Shown here in pieces: positions 8,034 to 16,761 of a stretch of 64,000 nt of DNA. The notes below the pieces were generated by a model. It saw only the letters and a program-made list of their open reading frames with translations. It was not told the DNA's origin and searched no databases. Position 1 is the stretch's first letter, and the number at the start of each line of letters is the position of its first letter. The translations under genes and the position numbers were made by a program. Source of the DNA: Amycolatopsis bullii (GTDB lineage Bacteria; Actinomycetota; Actinomycetes; Mycobacteriales; Pseudonocardiaceae); NCBI RefSeq assembly GCF_014654205.1, contig NZ_BNAW01000042.1:1-64000 (forward strand), in the 5' to 3' direction.

Positions 8034-9626
8034 TCAGCCGTAGATGGCGCGATGGGCCGCTCGGATCACCGCGGCGTAGCCGCCGCCCAGCAGGCCCGCC
8101 CTGGCCAAGGCGGCGCGGGCCGCGTTCGCTCCCGGGCCGCCGTGGACCGCTCCGCCCGGGTGGGCCGAGGCGCCCGCCAGGTACAGCCGGTCGACCGGGG
8201 TGTCCGCGCGGCCCGTCCCCGGCACCGGGCGGAAGAACAGCTGCTGGTGGATCGCCGTCGTCCCCGCGTTGATCGCGCCGCCGACCAGGCCCGGGTTGTG
8301 GCCCGCCAGCTCCGCCGGCCCCTGCACGTACCGGGCCTTGATCAGCCCCGTGAACCCCGGGGCGTTCGCCTCGACCGTCTCCTCCATCCGCTTGACTCGC
8401 CGCTCCAGCGCGCCCCGGTTCTCCATCGCGCCGCGCGGTACGTGGGTGTACGCCCACGCCGCTTCCGTGCCCGCCGGCGAGCGCGAGGGGTCGCTCGTCG
8501 TCATCTGGCCCAGCAGCAGGAACGGCCGGCGCGGGGTCCGGCCGCGGGCGAGCTCGCCGCCGAACGCCGAGAGGCCGTCGAGGTCCGTTCCGAGATGGAT
8601 CGTGCCCGCGCCGCGGGCCGCTTCGGCCGTCCACGGGATCGGGCCGGACAGCGCCCAGTCGACCTTCACCGTCCCGCTGTCCCATTCGAACTTGCCGAGA
8701 TCGGAAACCAGCCGGGACGGCAGCCACTCCTCCCCCACCAGTTCGCGGTACAGCACCGGCGCGGGAACGTCGGCCAGCACCGCCTTGCGCGCCCGGACCG
8801 GATCGCCCGAGGCGTCGCGCACCCCGAGCGCGCGCCCGCCGCCGACGAGCACCGAACGCACCGGACGTCCACAGTGGATTCGCCCGCCCCGCGACTCCAG
8901 GCGGCGGACCAGCGCCGCGGCCAGCTCCCCCGCGCCGCCTTCGGGGACCGGGAAACCCTCGTCCTGGCCGATCATCGCCAGCAGCCAGCCGAACACCGCG
9001 CTGCCGGCGTTGTCCACGGACAGGTCGCTGTGCGCGGAATTCCCGGCCACCAGCAGCTTCGCGCCTTCGCCGGAGAACAGCTCGTCGCCGAAGCGGCGCG
9101 CGGGCAGCGTCAGCATCCGGGCCAGCCGCAGCGCGTCGCCGGTTCCGGTGCGGCGCAGCAGCTTCAGCGCCGGGCGGACCGGCGGGAACGGTGTGAACAA
9201 CGCGTTCAGCAGCGGCTCGCGGATTTCGCGCCACTGCGCGAACAACTCCCGCCACGCGTCGCCGTCGCCCGGGGCGAACTCGTCGGCCGACGCCGCCGTG
9301 CGGTCGAGGTCGCGGGAGAGCACCGCGCACCGGTCGTCGGGCAGCACGTGCGCCAGCACCTCGGGCGCGTGCCGCCAGCGCAGGCCGTACTCGTCCAGCC
9401 CGAGGCCGCGGATCACCGGCGACACCGCCGAGAGTGGGTAGAAGGCGCTGAAGAGGTCGTTGCGGAAACCCGGCTCGGTGACTTCGGCGGTCCGGACCGA
9501 GCCGCCGGTGTGCTCGGTCGCCTCCAGGACCAGCACCGACCAGCCCGCGTCGGCCAGGAGGTTCGCCGCCACCAGGCCGTTGTGCCCGGCGCCGATCACC
9601 ACCGCGTCGACGGCTTCCGTACTCAC
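8034..9626 (-). CDS. Phytoene-desaturase-like FAD oxidoreductase
   Basis: A 530-aa member of the CrtI/PYROXD2-like amine-oxidase family. The FAD motif DAVVIGAGHNGLVAA is at residues 7-21 and the C-terminal PGGAVHGGPGANAARAALA region closes the FAD site. GTG 9626 follows GGGAGG. The gene starts 18 bp after the upstream epimerase gene, so both form an operon under a stress-type promoter. No phytoene synthase or other carotenoid gene is present, so a carotenoid role is not supported; the PYROXD2-like branch is of unknown substrate. Confidence 0.87.
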   Translation of the reverse strand: MSTEAVDAVVIGAGHNGLVAANLLADAGWSVLVLEATEHTGGSVRTAEVTEPGFRNDLFSAFYPLSAVSPVIRGLGLDEYGLRWRHAPEVLAHVLPDDRCAVLSRDLDRTAASADEFAPGDGDAWRELFAQWREIREPLLNALFTPFPPVRPALKLLRRTGTGDALRLARMLTLPARRFGDELFSGEGAKLLVAGNSAHSDLSVDNAGSAVFGWLLAMIGQDEGFPVPEGGAGELAAALVRRLESRGGRIHCGRPVRSVLVGGGRALGVRDASGDPVRARKAVLADVPAPVLYRELVGEEWLPSRLVSDLGKFEWDSGTVKVDWALSGPIPWTAEAARGAGTIHLGTDLDGLSAFGGELARGRTPRRPFLLLGQMTTSDPSRSPAGTEAAWAYTHVPRGAMENRGALERRVKRMEETVEANAPGFTGLIKARYVQGPAELAGHNPGLVGGAINAGTTAIHQQLFFRPVPGTGRADTPVDRLYLAGASAHPGGAVHGGPGANAARAALARAGLLGGGYAAVIRAAHRAIYG

Positions 9627-9644
9627 TGCGGCCTCCCGGCTGCC

Positions 9645-10718
9645 TCAGGCTTGCGACTGGTGGCTCGGCCCGACCCGGGTGAGCGAGCGGAGCCGGGCCA
9701 GGACCCCGTCGCGGCGCGGCGGGGCCAGGGGCGGGCTCGCCGCTCCCGCGCCCGACCGGAGCCCGGTGACCAGGTCGGCGAGCGCGGCCGCGGCGTCATA
9801 CCGAGGTTGCCAGCCCAGCGCGGTCTCCGCCAGGCCCGGGTCGGCCAGCGCCGCGCGGTCGGCCAGTTCGAGCCAGCCGGGATGCACCGGCAGCAGCCCG
9901 CCCAGCCAGGCCGCCCGGGTGGCGAGCTGGACCACCGGCTTCGGCACCGGGACCCGGGTGCCGCCCAGGACACCGGCCAGCGCGTCGGCGTCGAGCACCT
10001 GCGGCGCCGCCAGGTTGACCGGACCGGTGAAACCCCGCTCCAGGATCAGCCGGATCGCTTCGGCGACGTCGGTGGTGTGCACCACCTGCGCCCGCAGGTC
10101 CGTCCACAGCGGAACCGGCAGCCGCCGGCCGCCGACGAGGTGGGCGGGCACCGCCGGGCCGAGCAGCCAGCGCGCGAACTCCCCCGCCGCGTCCCGGTGC
10201 AGGATCGCGCACGGCCGGATCCGCGCCACCTTGACCTGCGGATACTTGACCTCGAACCGGTCCAGCAGGGTCTCCAGCGCGGCCTTGCCGCGGCTGTAGG
10301 CGCTGCCGGCGATCCCGTCGCACGGCCAGTCCTCGGTCACCTTCTCCCAGCGCGGCGCCGGGCCGTAGGCGGCCACGGACGAGGCCACGACCACATGCGG
10401 CACGCCGGCGGCGGCCGCCGCGGCGAGCACGTGCCGGGTGCCGTGGTCGTTCGTGCGCCACATCGGCGGGTCACCGCGCACCGGCGAGATCGCCCACGCG
10501 AGGTGGACGACGGCGTCCGCACCCGCGAACACTTCCGCCAGTTCCTCCTCCGCCCCGGGCAGGCCGACGTCGAGGGCCCGCCAGCCCGCCCGGCGGTAGG
10601 GCTCGACGGCCGTGTCCGGCAGCCGCCGCGCGAGCCCGACCAGGTCGTGGCCGGGCTCGAGCGCGTGCAGCAGTGCCGTTCCGACGTTCCCGGTGGCTCC
10701 GGTGATCACGATGCGCAC
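9645..10718 (-). CDS. NAD-dependent epimerase/dehydratase family protein
   Basis: An extended SDR of 357 aa. The N-terminal RIVITGATGNVGTALLHAL gives the Rossmann TGxxGxxG motif. SSVAAYG and YSRGK (catalytic Tyr-x3-Lys) follow at the expected spacing. The last 30 residues are Arg/Pro/Ala-rich. GTG 10718 starts 9 nt after a -10 element, so the transcript is probably leaderless. It is the first gene of an operon with the FAD oxidoreductase. Substrate is likely a nucleotide sugar or a lipid-linked ketone; sequence alone cannot say. Confidence 0.87.
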   Translation of the reverse strand: MRIVITGATGNVGTALLHALEPGHDLVGLARRLPDTAVEPYRRAGWRALDVGLPGAEEELAEVFAGADAVVHLAWAISPVRGDPPMWRTNDHGTRHVLAAAAAAGVPHVVVASSVAAYGPAPRWEKVTEDWPCDGIAGSAYSRGKAALETLLDRFEVKYPQVKVARIRPCAILHRDAAGEFARWLLGPAVPAHLVGGRRLPVPLWTDLRAQVVHTTDVAEAIRLILERGFTGPVNLAAPQVLDADALAGVLGGTRVPVPKPVVQLATRAAWLGGLLPVHPGWLELADRAALADPGLAETALGWQPRYDAAAALADLVTGLRSGAGAASPPLAPPRRDGVLARLRSLTRVGPSHQSQA

Positions 10719-10727
10719 CCGAACGGC

Positions 10728-10752
10728 TTACCCCGTGTCGCCGTCGCGAAAC
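10728..10752 (-). promoter_or_regulatory. SigB/SigF-like promoter of epimerase operon
   Basis: Minus strand GTTT, 15 nt, GGGTAA, ending 9 nt before GTG 10718. Confidence 0.6.
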
Positions 10753-10794
10753 TCAGTGACAACCGGGGCTTCGCCACCCGGACCCCCGAAAGAC

Positions 10795-12819
10795 TCAGAC
10801 CAGGTCACGGGGAATCCGCCGGTGCCAGTTCCGCGAAACGATCCGGCGGGCTCCGTCGTAGCCGTCGAGCTGCGCGTCGATGACGAACTCGGTGTCCGTG
10901 CACGACACGCGGGTGCGGGTCTCGCTGCGCGCCACCCAGTCCCCGCGCGCGAAGGTGACGTCCCACGCGGCTTCCGCCACCGGCGAGCAGAAGTCGTCGG
11001 CGACCCAGGTGTACCGCTCGCGGACGTCCCGGGTGACCTCGAGGTCAAGGTCGTCGTACCGGACGGTCCCCGCGTCCTTCACGATGTCCAACGCCGACTG
11101 GTAGTCGACCAGGTCCCGTGAGACGGTCCAGCGCTGCTCCCCCGGCGTCAGCGCCGTCACCGACATCGGCGGCGCGCCTTCGGGTTCGCCGAACGGCCGG
11201 GCCGGCAGCTCGTCCGGCTCGGCGACCGGGCGCACCGGCAGCTCCAGCGCGCTCTGTGCGGTGTGGACACTCAGCAGCACCGGTGTCGGCGGCGGCCAGG
11301 CCAGCGGCCAGTACGACGTGGACAGCGAAAGCCGGATCCGGTGCCCGGCCGGGAAGGCCTGGGCCACGGCGTTCAGCTCGATCTCCACCGGGCACCGCTG
11401 CCCCGGCTCCATCGGCGCCGGCTCGTCGTGGCCGTCGCGGTGGGTCAGGTTGAGCAGGCCGTAGGTGACGCGGGTGGCCCGCCCGTCCGGCGCGACGTCG
11501 GAGATCCTCGCCGCGATCATCGCGACCGGCTGGTCGGCCGAGACCTCCAGCCGCACCTTCGGGGAGCCGAGGATCTCGCAGCGCTCGGTCAGCACGTCGG
11601 TGTCGAAGACCAGCGACCCGCCGTCCTCTTCGCGCTGGTCGTAGGGCAGGTCCGGCGGGGCGCTGTAGGACGCCCACTTCCCGGAGAACTGCCCGACCGA
11701 CAGCGGCGACGACACGGTCAGGGCTTCGTCGGCGACGTCCTCGCCGGGCCGCGCGAGGCGGTGCGGGGCCAGCGGCAGCTCCTGGGGCTTGACGTGCGGC
11801 GACGGCCAGGTCGCCTCGCCGACCCAGCGGCCGGGGCGGTCTTCGTACGACGTCGACGGCGGGACGCTCTCCTGCATCCAGGTGCGCAGCATCGGCCCGT
11901 CCATCGCGCCGTTCTCCTCGCCGCGCAGCCAGTGGTCCCACCACTGCACGACCTCCTGGAGGTAGCCGATCGCCGGGCCCGGCTCGCCGAGGTGCGGGTA
12001 CTTGTGCGACCACGGCCCGATCAGCCCGCGCCGGGGGACGTCGAGGTGGGCCAGCAGCCGGATGACCGCGTTGGAGTAGCCGTCGGCCCAGCCGCTCGAA
12101 GCCAGCACCGGGACCTGGACGTCGCTGTAGTTCTCCGACACCGACGCGTGCCGCCAGTAGTCGTCGCGGCGCTGGTGACCGAGCCAGTTCTCGATCCACA
12201 GGCTGCAGTTGTCCAGCCGCTCCCGCCACATCTCTCGCCACCGCTCCCCGACAACGGCCGGGTCGGGTGGCAGCGTGGCGTAGGCGAACATCGTGCCGGA
12301 CTCGGCGACGTTGTCCGACAGCAGGCAGCCGCCCATGTAGTGCATGTCGTCGGCGAAGCGGTCGTCGGTGAACGACGAGATCACGATCGCACGCAGGCTC
12401 GGCGGTTTCCGGGCCGCGACCTGCAACGCGGCGAACGCGCCCCAGGAGATCCCCATCATCCCGGTGTCGCCGGTGCACCACGGCTGCGCCGCGATCCACT
12501 CGAGGACCTCTTCGGCGTCGAGCTGTTCGCGTTCGAGGTACTCGTCGGCCAGGACGCCCTCGGACTCGCCGGTGCCGCGGATGTCCACGCGCACGCAGGC
12601 GTACCCGTGCCCGGCGAGGTAGGGGTGGTGGATGGAGTCGCGGGGCGCGGTGAGATCGCGCTTGCGGTAGGGGATGTATTCGAGGATCGCCGGCACCGGA
12701 TCGGTGTCCGACGAGACCGGCCGCCAGATACGGGCGGACAGCACGGTCCCGTCGGACATCGGGATCCGGACGTGGTCGGATTCGGTGATTTCGTACGGCA
12801 GCGAGGTGACAGCTCGCAA
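10795..12819 (-). CDS. CocE/NonD family (X-Pro dipeptidyl-peptidase-like) hydrolase
   Basis: A 674-aa alpha/beta hydrolase with the S15 N-terminal domain and the C-terminal beta-jelly-roll (PepX C) domain. The nucleophile is in MGISWGAFAALQ (near residue 143). SGWADGYSN supplies the Asp and GPWSHKYPH the His. Members cleave esters or amides; cytosolic, no signal peptide. The start is TTG 12819 with GGGAGGGAAC upstream; no ATG or GTG lies nearby. It begins 22 bp after the alcohol dehydrogenase gene and is co-transcribed with it. Confidence 0.88.
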   Translation of the reverse strand: MRAVTSLPYEITESDHVRIPMSDGTVLSARIWRPVSSDTDPVPAILEYIPYRKRDLTAPRDSIHHPYLAGHGYACVRVDIRGTGESEGVLADEYLEREQLDAEEVLEWIAAQPWCTGDTGMMGISWGAFAALQVAARKPPSLRAIVISSFTDDRFADDMHYMGGCLLSDNVAESGTMFAYATLPPDPAVVGERWREMWRERLDNCSLWIENWLGHQRRDDYWRHASVSENYSDVQVPVLASSGWADGYSNAVIRLLAHLDVPRRGLIGPWSHKYPHLGEPGPAIGYLQEVVQWWDHWLRGEENGAMDGPMLRTWMQESVPPSTSYEDRPGRWVGEATWPSPHVKPQELPLAPHRLARPGEDVADEALTVSSPLSVGQFSGKWASYSAPPDLPYDQREEDGGSLVFDTDVLTERCEILGSPKVRLEVSADQPVAMIAARISDVAPDGRATRVTYGLLNLTHRDGHDEPAPMEPGQRCPVEIELNAVAQAFPAGHRIRLSLSTSYWPLAWPPPTPVLLSVHTAQSALELPVRPVAEPDELPARPFGEPEGAPPMSVTALTPGEQRWTVSRDLVDYQSALDIVKDAGTVRYDDLDLEVTRDVRERYTWVADDFCSPVAEAAWDVTFARGDWVARSETRTRVSCTDTEFVIDAQLDGYDGARRIVSRNWHRRIPRDLV

Positions 12820-12841
12820 GAGTCGGTTCCCTCCCAGGGGG

Positions 12842-14026
12842 TCAGGGCTGCAGCAGGATCTTCTGGGCGCCGTCGAGCTTCTTCTGGAAGATCTCGTACG
12901 CGCGGGGCGCCTCTTCGAGCGGCAGCTTGTGCGTGGCGAAGCCTTCGACGCCGAGCGGGTCGCCGTCGGCGGTGAGCACCGGCATGATGTCGTCGAGCCA
13001 ATGCCGGACGTTGGCCTGGCCCATCCGCAGCTGGATCTGCTTGTCGAACAGCTCCATCATCGGCATCGGGTCGACCATCCCGCCGTAGACACCGGACAGC
13101 GAGATCGTGCCGCCGCGGCGGACGCTGTCGATGGCCGCGTAGAGCACGCTGAGCCGGTCGATCCCGGCCTTCTCGGTGATCTTCTCGCCGAGCGGCTGCG
13201 GCAGCAACCCGACGAGCGTGTGCGCCAGCTTGCCGACCGGGGCGCCGTGCGCCTCCATGCCGACCGCGTCGATCACCGAGTCCGCGCCGCGCCCGTTGGT
13301 CAGCTGGCGGATCGAGTCGCCGATTTCCTTGTGGTCGCGGGTGTCCAGCGCGGTGGCGCCGTGTTCGCGGGCCCGGGCGAGGCGCTCGGGCACCAGGTCG
13401 ACGCCGATCACCTGGCCGGCCCCGCGGTGCCGGGCGATCCGGCAGCACATCTGCCCGATCGGGCCGAGGCCGAAGACCACGACCGTGCCGCCGTCGGGGA
13501 CGTTCGCGTACTCGACGGCCTGCCACGAGGTCGGGACCACGTCGGAGAGGTAGACGAACCGCTCGTCCGGCGGGCCGTCCGGGACCTTGATCGGCCCGTA
13601 GTGGGCCTGCGGCACGCGCAGGAACTCGGCCTGGCCGCCGGGGACCTGGCCGTAGAGCTTGGTGTAGCCCAGCAGCGCGGCGCCCTTGCCCTGCTCTCTG
13701 ACCTGCGTCGTTTCGCACTGCGACTGCAGGCCGCGCTCGCACATCCAGCAGTGGCCGCAGGAGATGTTGAACGGGATGACCACGCGGTCACCGGGCTTGA
13801 GGTTCGTGACCTCCGGCCCGACCTCCTCGACCACGCCCATCGGCTCGTGGCCGAGGATGTCGCCCTCGGTCATGAACGCGCCCAGCACCTCGTACAGGTG
13901 CAGGTCGGAGCCACAGATCCCGGTCGAGGTGATCCGCACGACCGCGTCGGTCGCCTCCTCGATCTTCGGGTCCGGCACCTCTTCGACGCGGACGTCGCGT
14001 TTGCCGTGCCAGGTCACTGCCTTCAT
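12842..14026 (-). CDS. Zinc-dependent alcohol/formaldehyde dehydrogenase
   Basis: A 394-aa medium-chain dehydrogenase. The catalytic zinc site is C38GSD with GHEPMG near residue 60; the structural zinc loop is CGHCWMCERGLQSQC (four Cys). The Rossmann motif VVFGLGPIGQM follows near residue 185. The insert after LLPQPLGEKITEKAGIDRLS is typical of glutathione-independent formaldehyde-dehydrogenase-like ADHs. ATG 14026 follows AAAGGGAGAGCC. It heads the operon with the CocE hydrolase. Confidence 0.9.
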   Translation of the reverse strand: MKAVTWHGKRDVRVEEVPDPKIEEATDAVVRITSTGICGSDLHLYEVLGAFMTEGDILGHEPMGVVEEVGPEVTNLKPGDRVVIPFNISCGHCWMCERGLQSQCETTQVREQGKGAALLGYTKLYGQVPGGQAEFLRVPQAHYGPIKVPDGPPDERFVYLSDVVPTSWQAVEYANVPDGGTVVVFGLGPIGQMCCRIARHRGAGQVIGVDLVPERLARAREHGATALDTRDHKEIGDSIRQLTNGRGADSVIDAVGMEAHGAPVGKLAHTLVGLLPQPLGEKITEKAGIDRLSVLYAAIDSVRRGGTISLSGVYGGMVDPMPMMELFDKQIQLRMGQANVRHWLDDIMPVLTADGDPLGVEGFATHKLPLEEAPRAYEIFQKKLDGAQKILLQP

Positions 14027-14038
14027 GGCTCTCCCTTT

Positions 14039-14080
14039 CCGCGGGCGGGGGGTTTCTCCGCCCCGGCTTCCCGCCCGCGG
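14039..14080 (-). terminator. GC-rich hairpin upstream of alcohol dehydrogenase
   Basis: Arms CCGCGGGCGGG (14039-14049) and CCCGCCCGCGG (14070-14080) form an 11-bp stem with a 20-nt loop. It could end the pit transcript. A GTTT-N16-GGGAAG promoter-like match overlaps it (14067-14092, minus), so it may instead be regulatory. Confidence 0.4.
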
Positions 14081-14092
14081 CGAGGGACAAAC

Positions 14093-15088
14093 TCAGGTCA
14101 GCAGATCGGCGACCAGGTACACCGCCGCAGCCACCGCGGCGGCGGCCGGGAAGGTGAGCACCCAGCCCAGCACGATGTCCCGCGCGATCCCCCACCGCAC
14201 CGCCGACAGCCGCCGGGTCGCGCCGACGCCCATGATCGCCGCCGTGATGACGTGGGTGGTCGAGATCGGCGCCTTCACCGCGAACGCCGTCACGTACAAC
14301 ACCGACGACGCCACCGATTCCGCGACGAACCCGTGCGGCGGGTCGAGGGGGAACACCCGCCTGCCGAGCGTGCGCATGATCCGCAGGCCACCCGAATAGG
14401 TGCCCAGCGACAAGGCCCCGGCGCAGGCGAGGGTCACCCACAACGGCACCGAGAACGTCGACTGCTGCCCGGCCGCCACCAGCGCCAGCACGATCACGCC
14501 CATGCCCTTCTGGGCGTCCTGCAGGCCGTGGCCGAGGGCGAGCGCCGAGGCGGAGACGATCTGGAAGCGGCGGAACACGCGGCCGCTGCGGTGCGGGTTC
14601 GCCCTCCGCAGCAGCCACAACGCGGCGACCATCGCGAAGTACCCCAGTGCCAGCCCGAGCAACGGCGAGGCCACCATCGGGATCAGCACCTTTTCGGCGA
14701 TCCCCGCCCAGTGCACGGTGCTCGCGGCGGCCAGCGCCGCGCCGACCATGCCGCCGATCAGCGAGTGCGAGGACGACGACGGGAGCCCGAAGTACCAGGT
14801 GATCAGGTTCCAGGTGATGGCCCCGGCCAGCGCCGCGAACACCACGGTGAGCGCGTCGGGTCCGGCCGGGACGTCGATGATGCCCTTGGCCACCGTCGCG
14901 GCGATGCCGGTGGACAGCAGCGCGCCCGCCAGGTTCATCACCGCCGCCAGCACGAGGGCGGCGCGCAGGGTCAGCGCCCGGGTCGACACCGCGCTGGCGA
15001 TGGCGTTGGCCGCGTCGTGGAACCCGTTGGTGTAATCGAAGACCAGTGTCAGCACGATCACGGTGACCAGGGCGGCGGTCCCCGTCAC
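14093..15088 (-). CDS. PiT-family inorganic phosphate transporter
   Basis: A 331-aa polytopic membrane protein. The PiT signature DYTNGFHDAANAI is at residues 18-30, GLPSSSSHSLIGG near the middle, and KAPISTTHVITAAIMGVG in the second internal repeat. It moves phosphate with protons or as a metal-phosphate complex. GTG 15088 directly abuts the stop codon of the DUF47 gene (TGA-GTG), so translation is coupled. This Pit/DUF47 operon layout is widespread in bacteria. Confidence 0.92.
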   Translation of the reverse strand: MTGTAALVTVIVLTLVFDYTNGFHDAANAIASAVSTRALTLRAALVLAAVMNLAGALLSTGIAATVAKGIIDVPAGPDALTVVFAALAGAITWNLITWYFGLPSSSSHSLIGGMVGAALAAASTVHWAGIAEKVLIPMVASPLLGLALGYFAMVAALWLLRRANPHRSGRVFRRFQIVSASALALGHGLQDAQKGMGVIVLALVAAGQQSTFSVPLWVTLACAGALSLGTYSGGLRIMRTLGRRVFPLDPPHGFVAESVASSVLYVTAFAVKAPISTTHVITAAIMGVGATRRLSAVRWGIARDIVLGWVLTFPAAAAVAAAVYLVADLLT

Positions 15089-15703
15089 TCAGGACTCCTT
15101 GACGGCGATGGTCTGCACCACGTCGGCCAGGTGCTCGAACGCGTCGGCGGCCAGCTCGAACTGCTCGACGACCTCCTTGGTCTTCAGCACCTCGAGGGCG
15201 TCCCCGCCCGGCTCGAACAGGTGGGCCAGGATCCGCCGGTAGACCCGGTCGGCCTCGTTCTCCAGCTCGTTGATCTCGATCCAGAAAGGCTCGAGGTCAC
15301 CCACCTTGGCCAGGCCGGGCATCGACGACGCCGTCAGCTCGGCGGCCCGGCAGAGCACCCGCATCAGCACGTCGGTGCCCGGCGGGAAGGTGCCGATGCG
15401 GTAGAGCACGGCCAGGTCCGCCGCGGTGTCCATGAAGTCCAGCACGTCGTCGATCTTGGCCGCGAGGGCCTGGATGTCTTCGCGGTCGAACGGCGTGACG
15501 AACGAGCTGTTGAGCTCCACCATGATCGTGTGGGTCAGCTCGTCGCCCTGGTGCTCGACCTCGTGCAGGCGTTTCGCGAGCGGTTCCCGCTCGGCCGGAT
15601 CGGCGGCCACGAGTTCCCTGAGCAGCGCGGTCGCGGAGACGAGATTCTTCGCCGCGTCGGCGAGCAAGTCGAAGAACCGGGTGCCCCGTGGGGTGAAGCG
15701 CAT
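15089..15703 (-). CDS. DUF47 family, PhoU-like Pit accessory protein
   Basis: A 204-aa all-helical protein of the DUF47/PhoU-like type, thought to control or assist the adjacent Pit transporter. Features include FFDLLADAAKNL, HEVEHQGDELTH (metal-binding ExxxD/E type helix), ILMRIDDVLDFMD-like segment DKIDDVLDFMDTAADL and NELENEADRVYRRIL (second metal site). ATG 15703 with AAGGGA at 8 nt is preferred over a start 20 codons upstream. It is first in the operon. Confidence 0.9.
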   Translation of the reverse strand: MRFTPRGTRFFDLLADAAKNLVSATALLRELVAADPAEREPLAKRLHEVEHQGDELTHTIMVELNSSFVTPFDREDIQALAAKIDDVLDFMDTAADLAVLYRIGTFPPGTDVLMRVLCRAAELTASSMPGLAKVGDLEPFWIEINELENEADRVYRRILAHLFEPGGDALEVLKTKEVVEQFELAADAFEHLADVVQTIAVKES

Positions 15704-15744
15704 GGATGGATGTCCCTTCTTCGCGCACGCCCGTCCGGGGCCGA

Positions 15745-15770
15745 GTACCCCGTCCGGCCGCACGTTTAAC
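15745..15770 (-). promoter_or_regulatory. SigB/SigF-like promoter of DUF47-pit operon
   Basis: Minus strand GTTA, 16 nt, GGGTAC, 41 nt before the ATG. One mismatch in each box relative to the best sites in this window. Confidence 0.45.
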
Positions 15771-15796
15771 AGCCGATCTCCGGGAAATCAGGAGGC

Positions 15797-16738
15797 ATGA
15801 CCGATCCCGGATCCCGGCGCCTGAGAGTACTGCTCTGGCACGTGCACGGCTCGTGGACCGACGCTTTCGTCCGCGGCCGCCACGACTACCTGCTGCCGGT
15901 GTCCCCCGAGGGGGCGCCCTGGGGGCTCGGCAAGGCGGGGCGGAACTGGCCGTCGGTGACCGAAGTGCCGCTCGACCGGCTGGCCGAGGCCGAGCCCGAC
16001 GTCGTCGTGCTGCAACGCCCGGAGGAGCTGGACTTCGCCGCCCGCCTGGGCGTGCCGGCCGTCTACGTGGAACACAACGCGCCCCGGCCGTACGCGGCCT
16101 CCAGCGAACACCCGCTCGCCGGCCGCTCCGACATCACCGTCGCGCACGTGACCCACTTCAACGCGGCGACGTGGGACTGCGGCCGCGCGCCGGTCACCGT
16201 CGTGCCGCATGGCATCCCCGATCCGGGGCCGCGCTACACCGGGGAGCTCGCCGCCGGCGTGTCGATGATCAACGAGCCGGTGCGGCGGGAGCGCGTCACC
16301 GGCGCCGACCTGCTCGGCACGCTCGCCGAGGCGGCTCCGGTCGACGTCTTCGGCATGGGGACCGAGGAGCTCGGCGCGCCGCTGCGCGGCCTGGGCGACG
16401 TCCCGGCGCCGAAGCTGCACGACGAAATCGCCCGCCGCCGCGTCTACCTGCACACCGCCCGGTGGACGTCGCTGGGACTGTCCCTTTTGGAGGCCATGCA
16501 CCTGGCCATGCCGGTCGTCGTCTTCGCCGCCACCGAGGCGGTCGAGGCGGTGCCGGACGACGCGGGCGTGCTCTCCACCGACGTCTCGGTGCTGGCGCGG
16601 GGTTTCCGCGAATTGCTGCATGAGCCGGACTTCGCCGCGCTCGCCGGCAAGAACGCCCGCGAACACGCCCTGAAGCACTACGGGCTGGACGCCTTCCTGA
16701 CCGCTTGGGACCACCTCCTCGCCGAGACGGCCCGTTGA
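15797..16738 (+). CDS. GT4-like glycosyltransferase
   Basis: A 313-aa GT-B fold enzyme shorter than usual GT4 proteins. The N-terminal half reads RVLLWHVHGSWTDAF and VVVLQRPEELD; the C-terminal half has VVPHGIPDPG, YLHTARWTSLGLSLLEAMHLAMPVVVF, which contains the donor-binding Glu. ATG 15797 follows CAGGAGGC. It opens a two-gene unit with the next GT4 gene and lies at the edge of the sugar locus. Donor and acceptor unknown. Confidence 0.85.
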   Translation: MTDPGSRRLRVLLWHVHGSWTDAFVRGRHDYLLPVSPEGAPWGLGKAGRNWPSVTEVPLDRLAEAEPDVVVLQRPEELDFAARLGVPAVYVEHNAPRPYAASSEHPLAGRSDITVAHVTHFNAATWDCGRAPVTVVPHGIPDPGPRYTGELAAGVSMINEPVRRERVTGADLLGTLAEAAPVDVFGMGTEELGAPLRGLGDVPAPKLHDEIARRRVYLHTARWTSLGLSLLEAMHLAMPVVVFAATEAVEAVPDDAGVLSTDVSVLARGFRELLHEPDFAALAGKNAREHALKHYGLDAFLTAWDHLLAETAR

Positions 16739-16761
16739 CCTGTGAAGGGAACGCCTCACCG

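Noticed and set aside
8034..9626. Carotenoid biosynthesis gene
   Set aside because: No phytoene synthase, cyclase or GGPP synthase is nearby, and the protein is closer to the PYROXD2-like branch.
7830..10883. Long plus-strand open frame of about 1,000 codons
   Set aside because: It is antisense to the FAD oxidoreductase and epimerase genes; the Arg/Ala-rich product has no domain and results from high GC.
14067..14092. Stress promoter of the alcohol dehydrogenase
   Set aside because: GTTT-N16-GGGAAG has a poor -10 and overlaps a hairpin; kept only as a note, not counted in the regulon.
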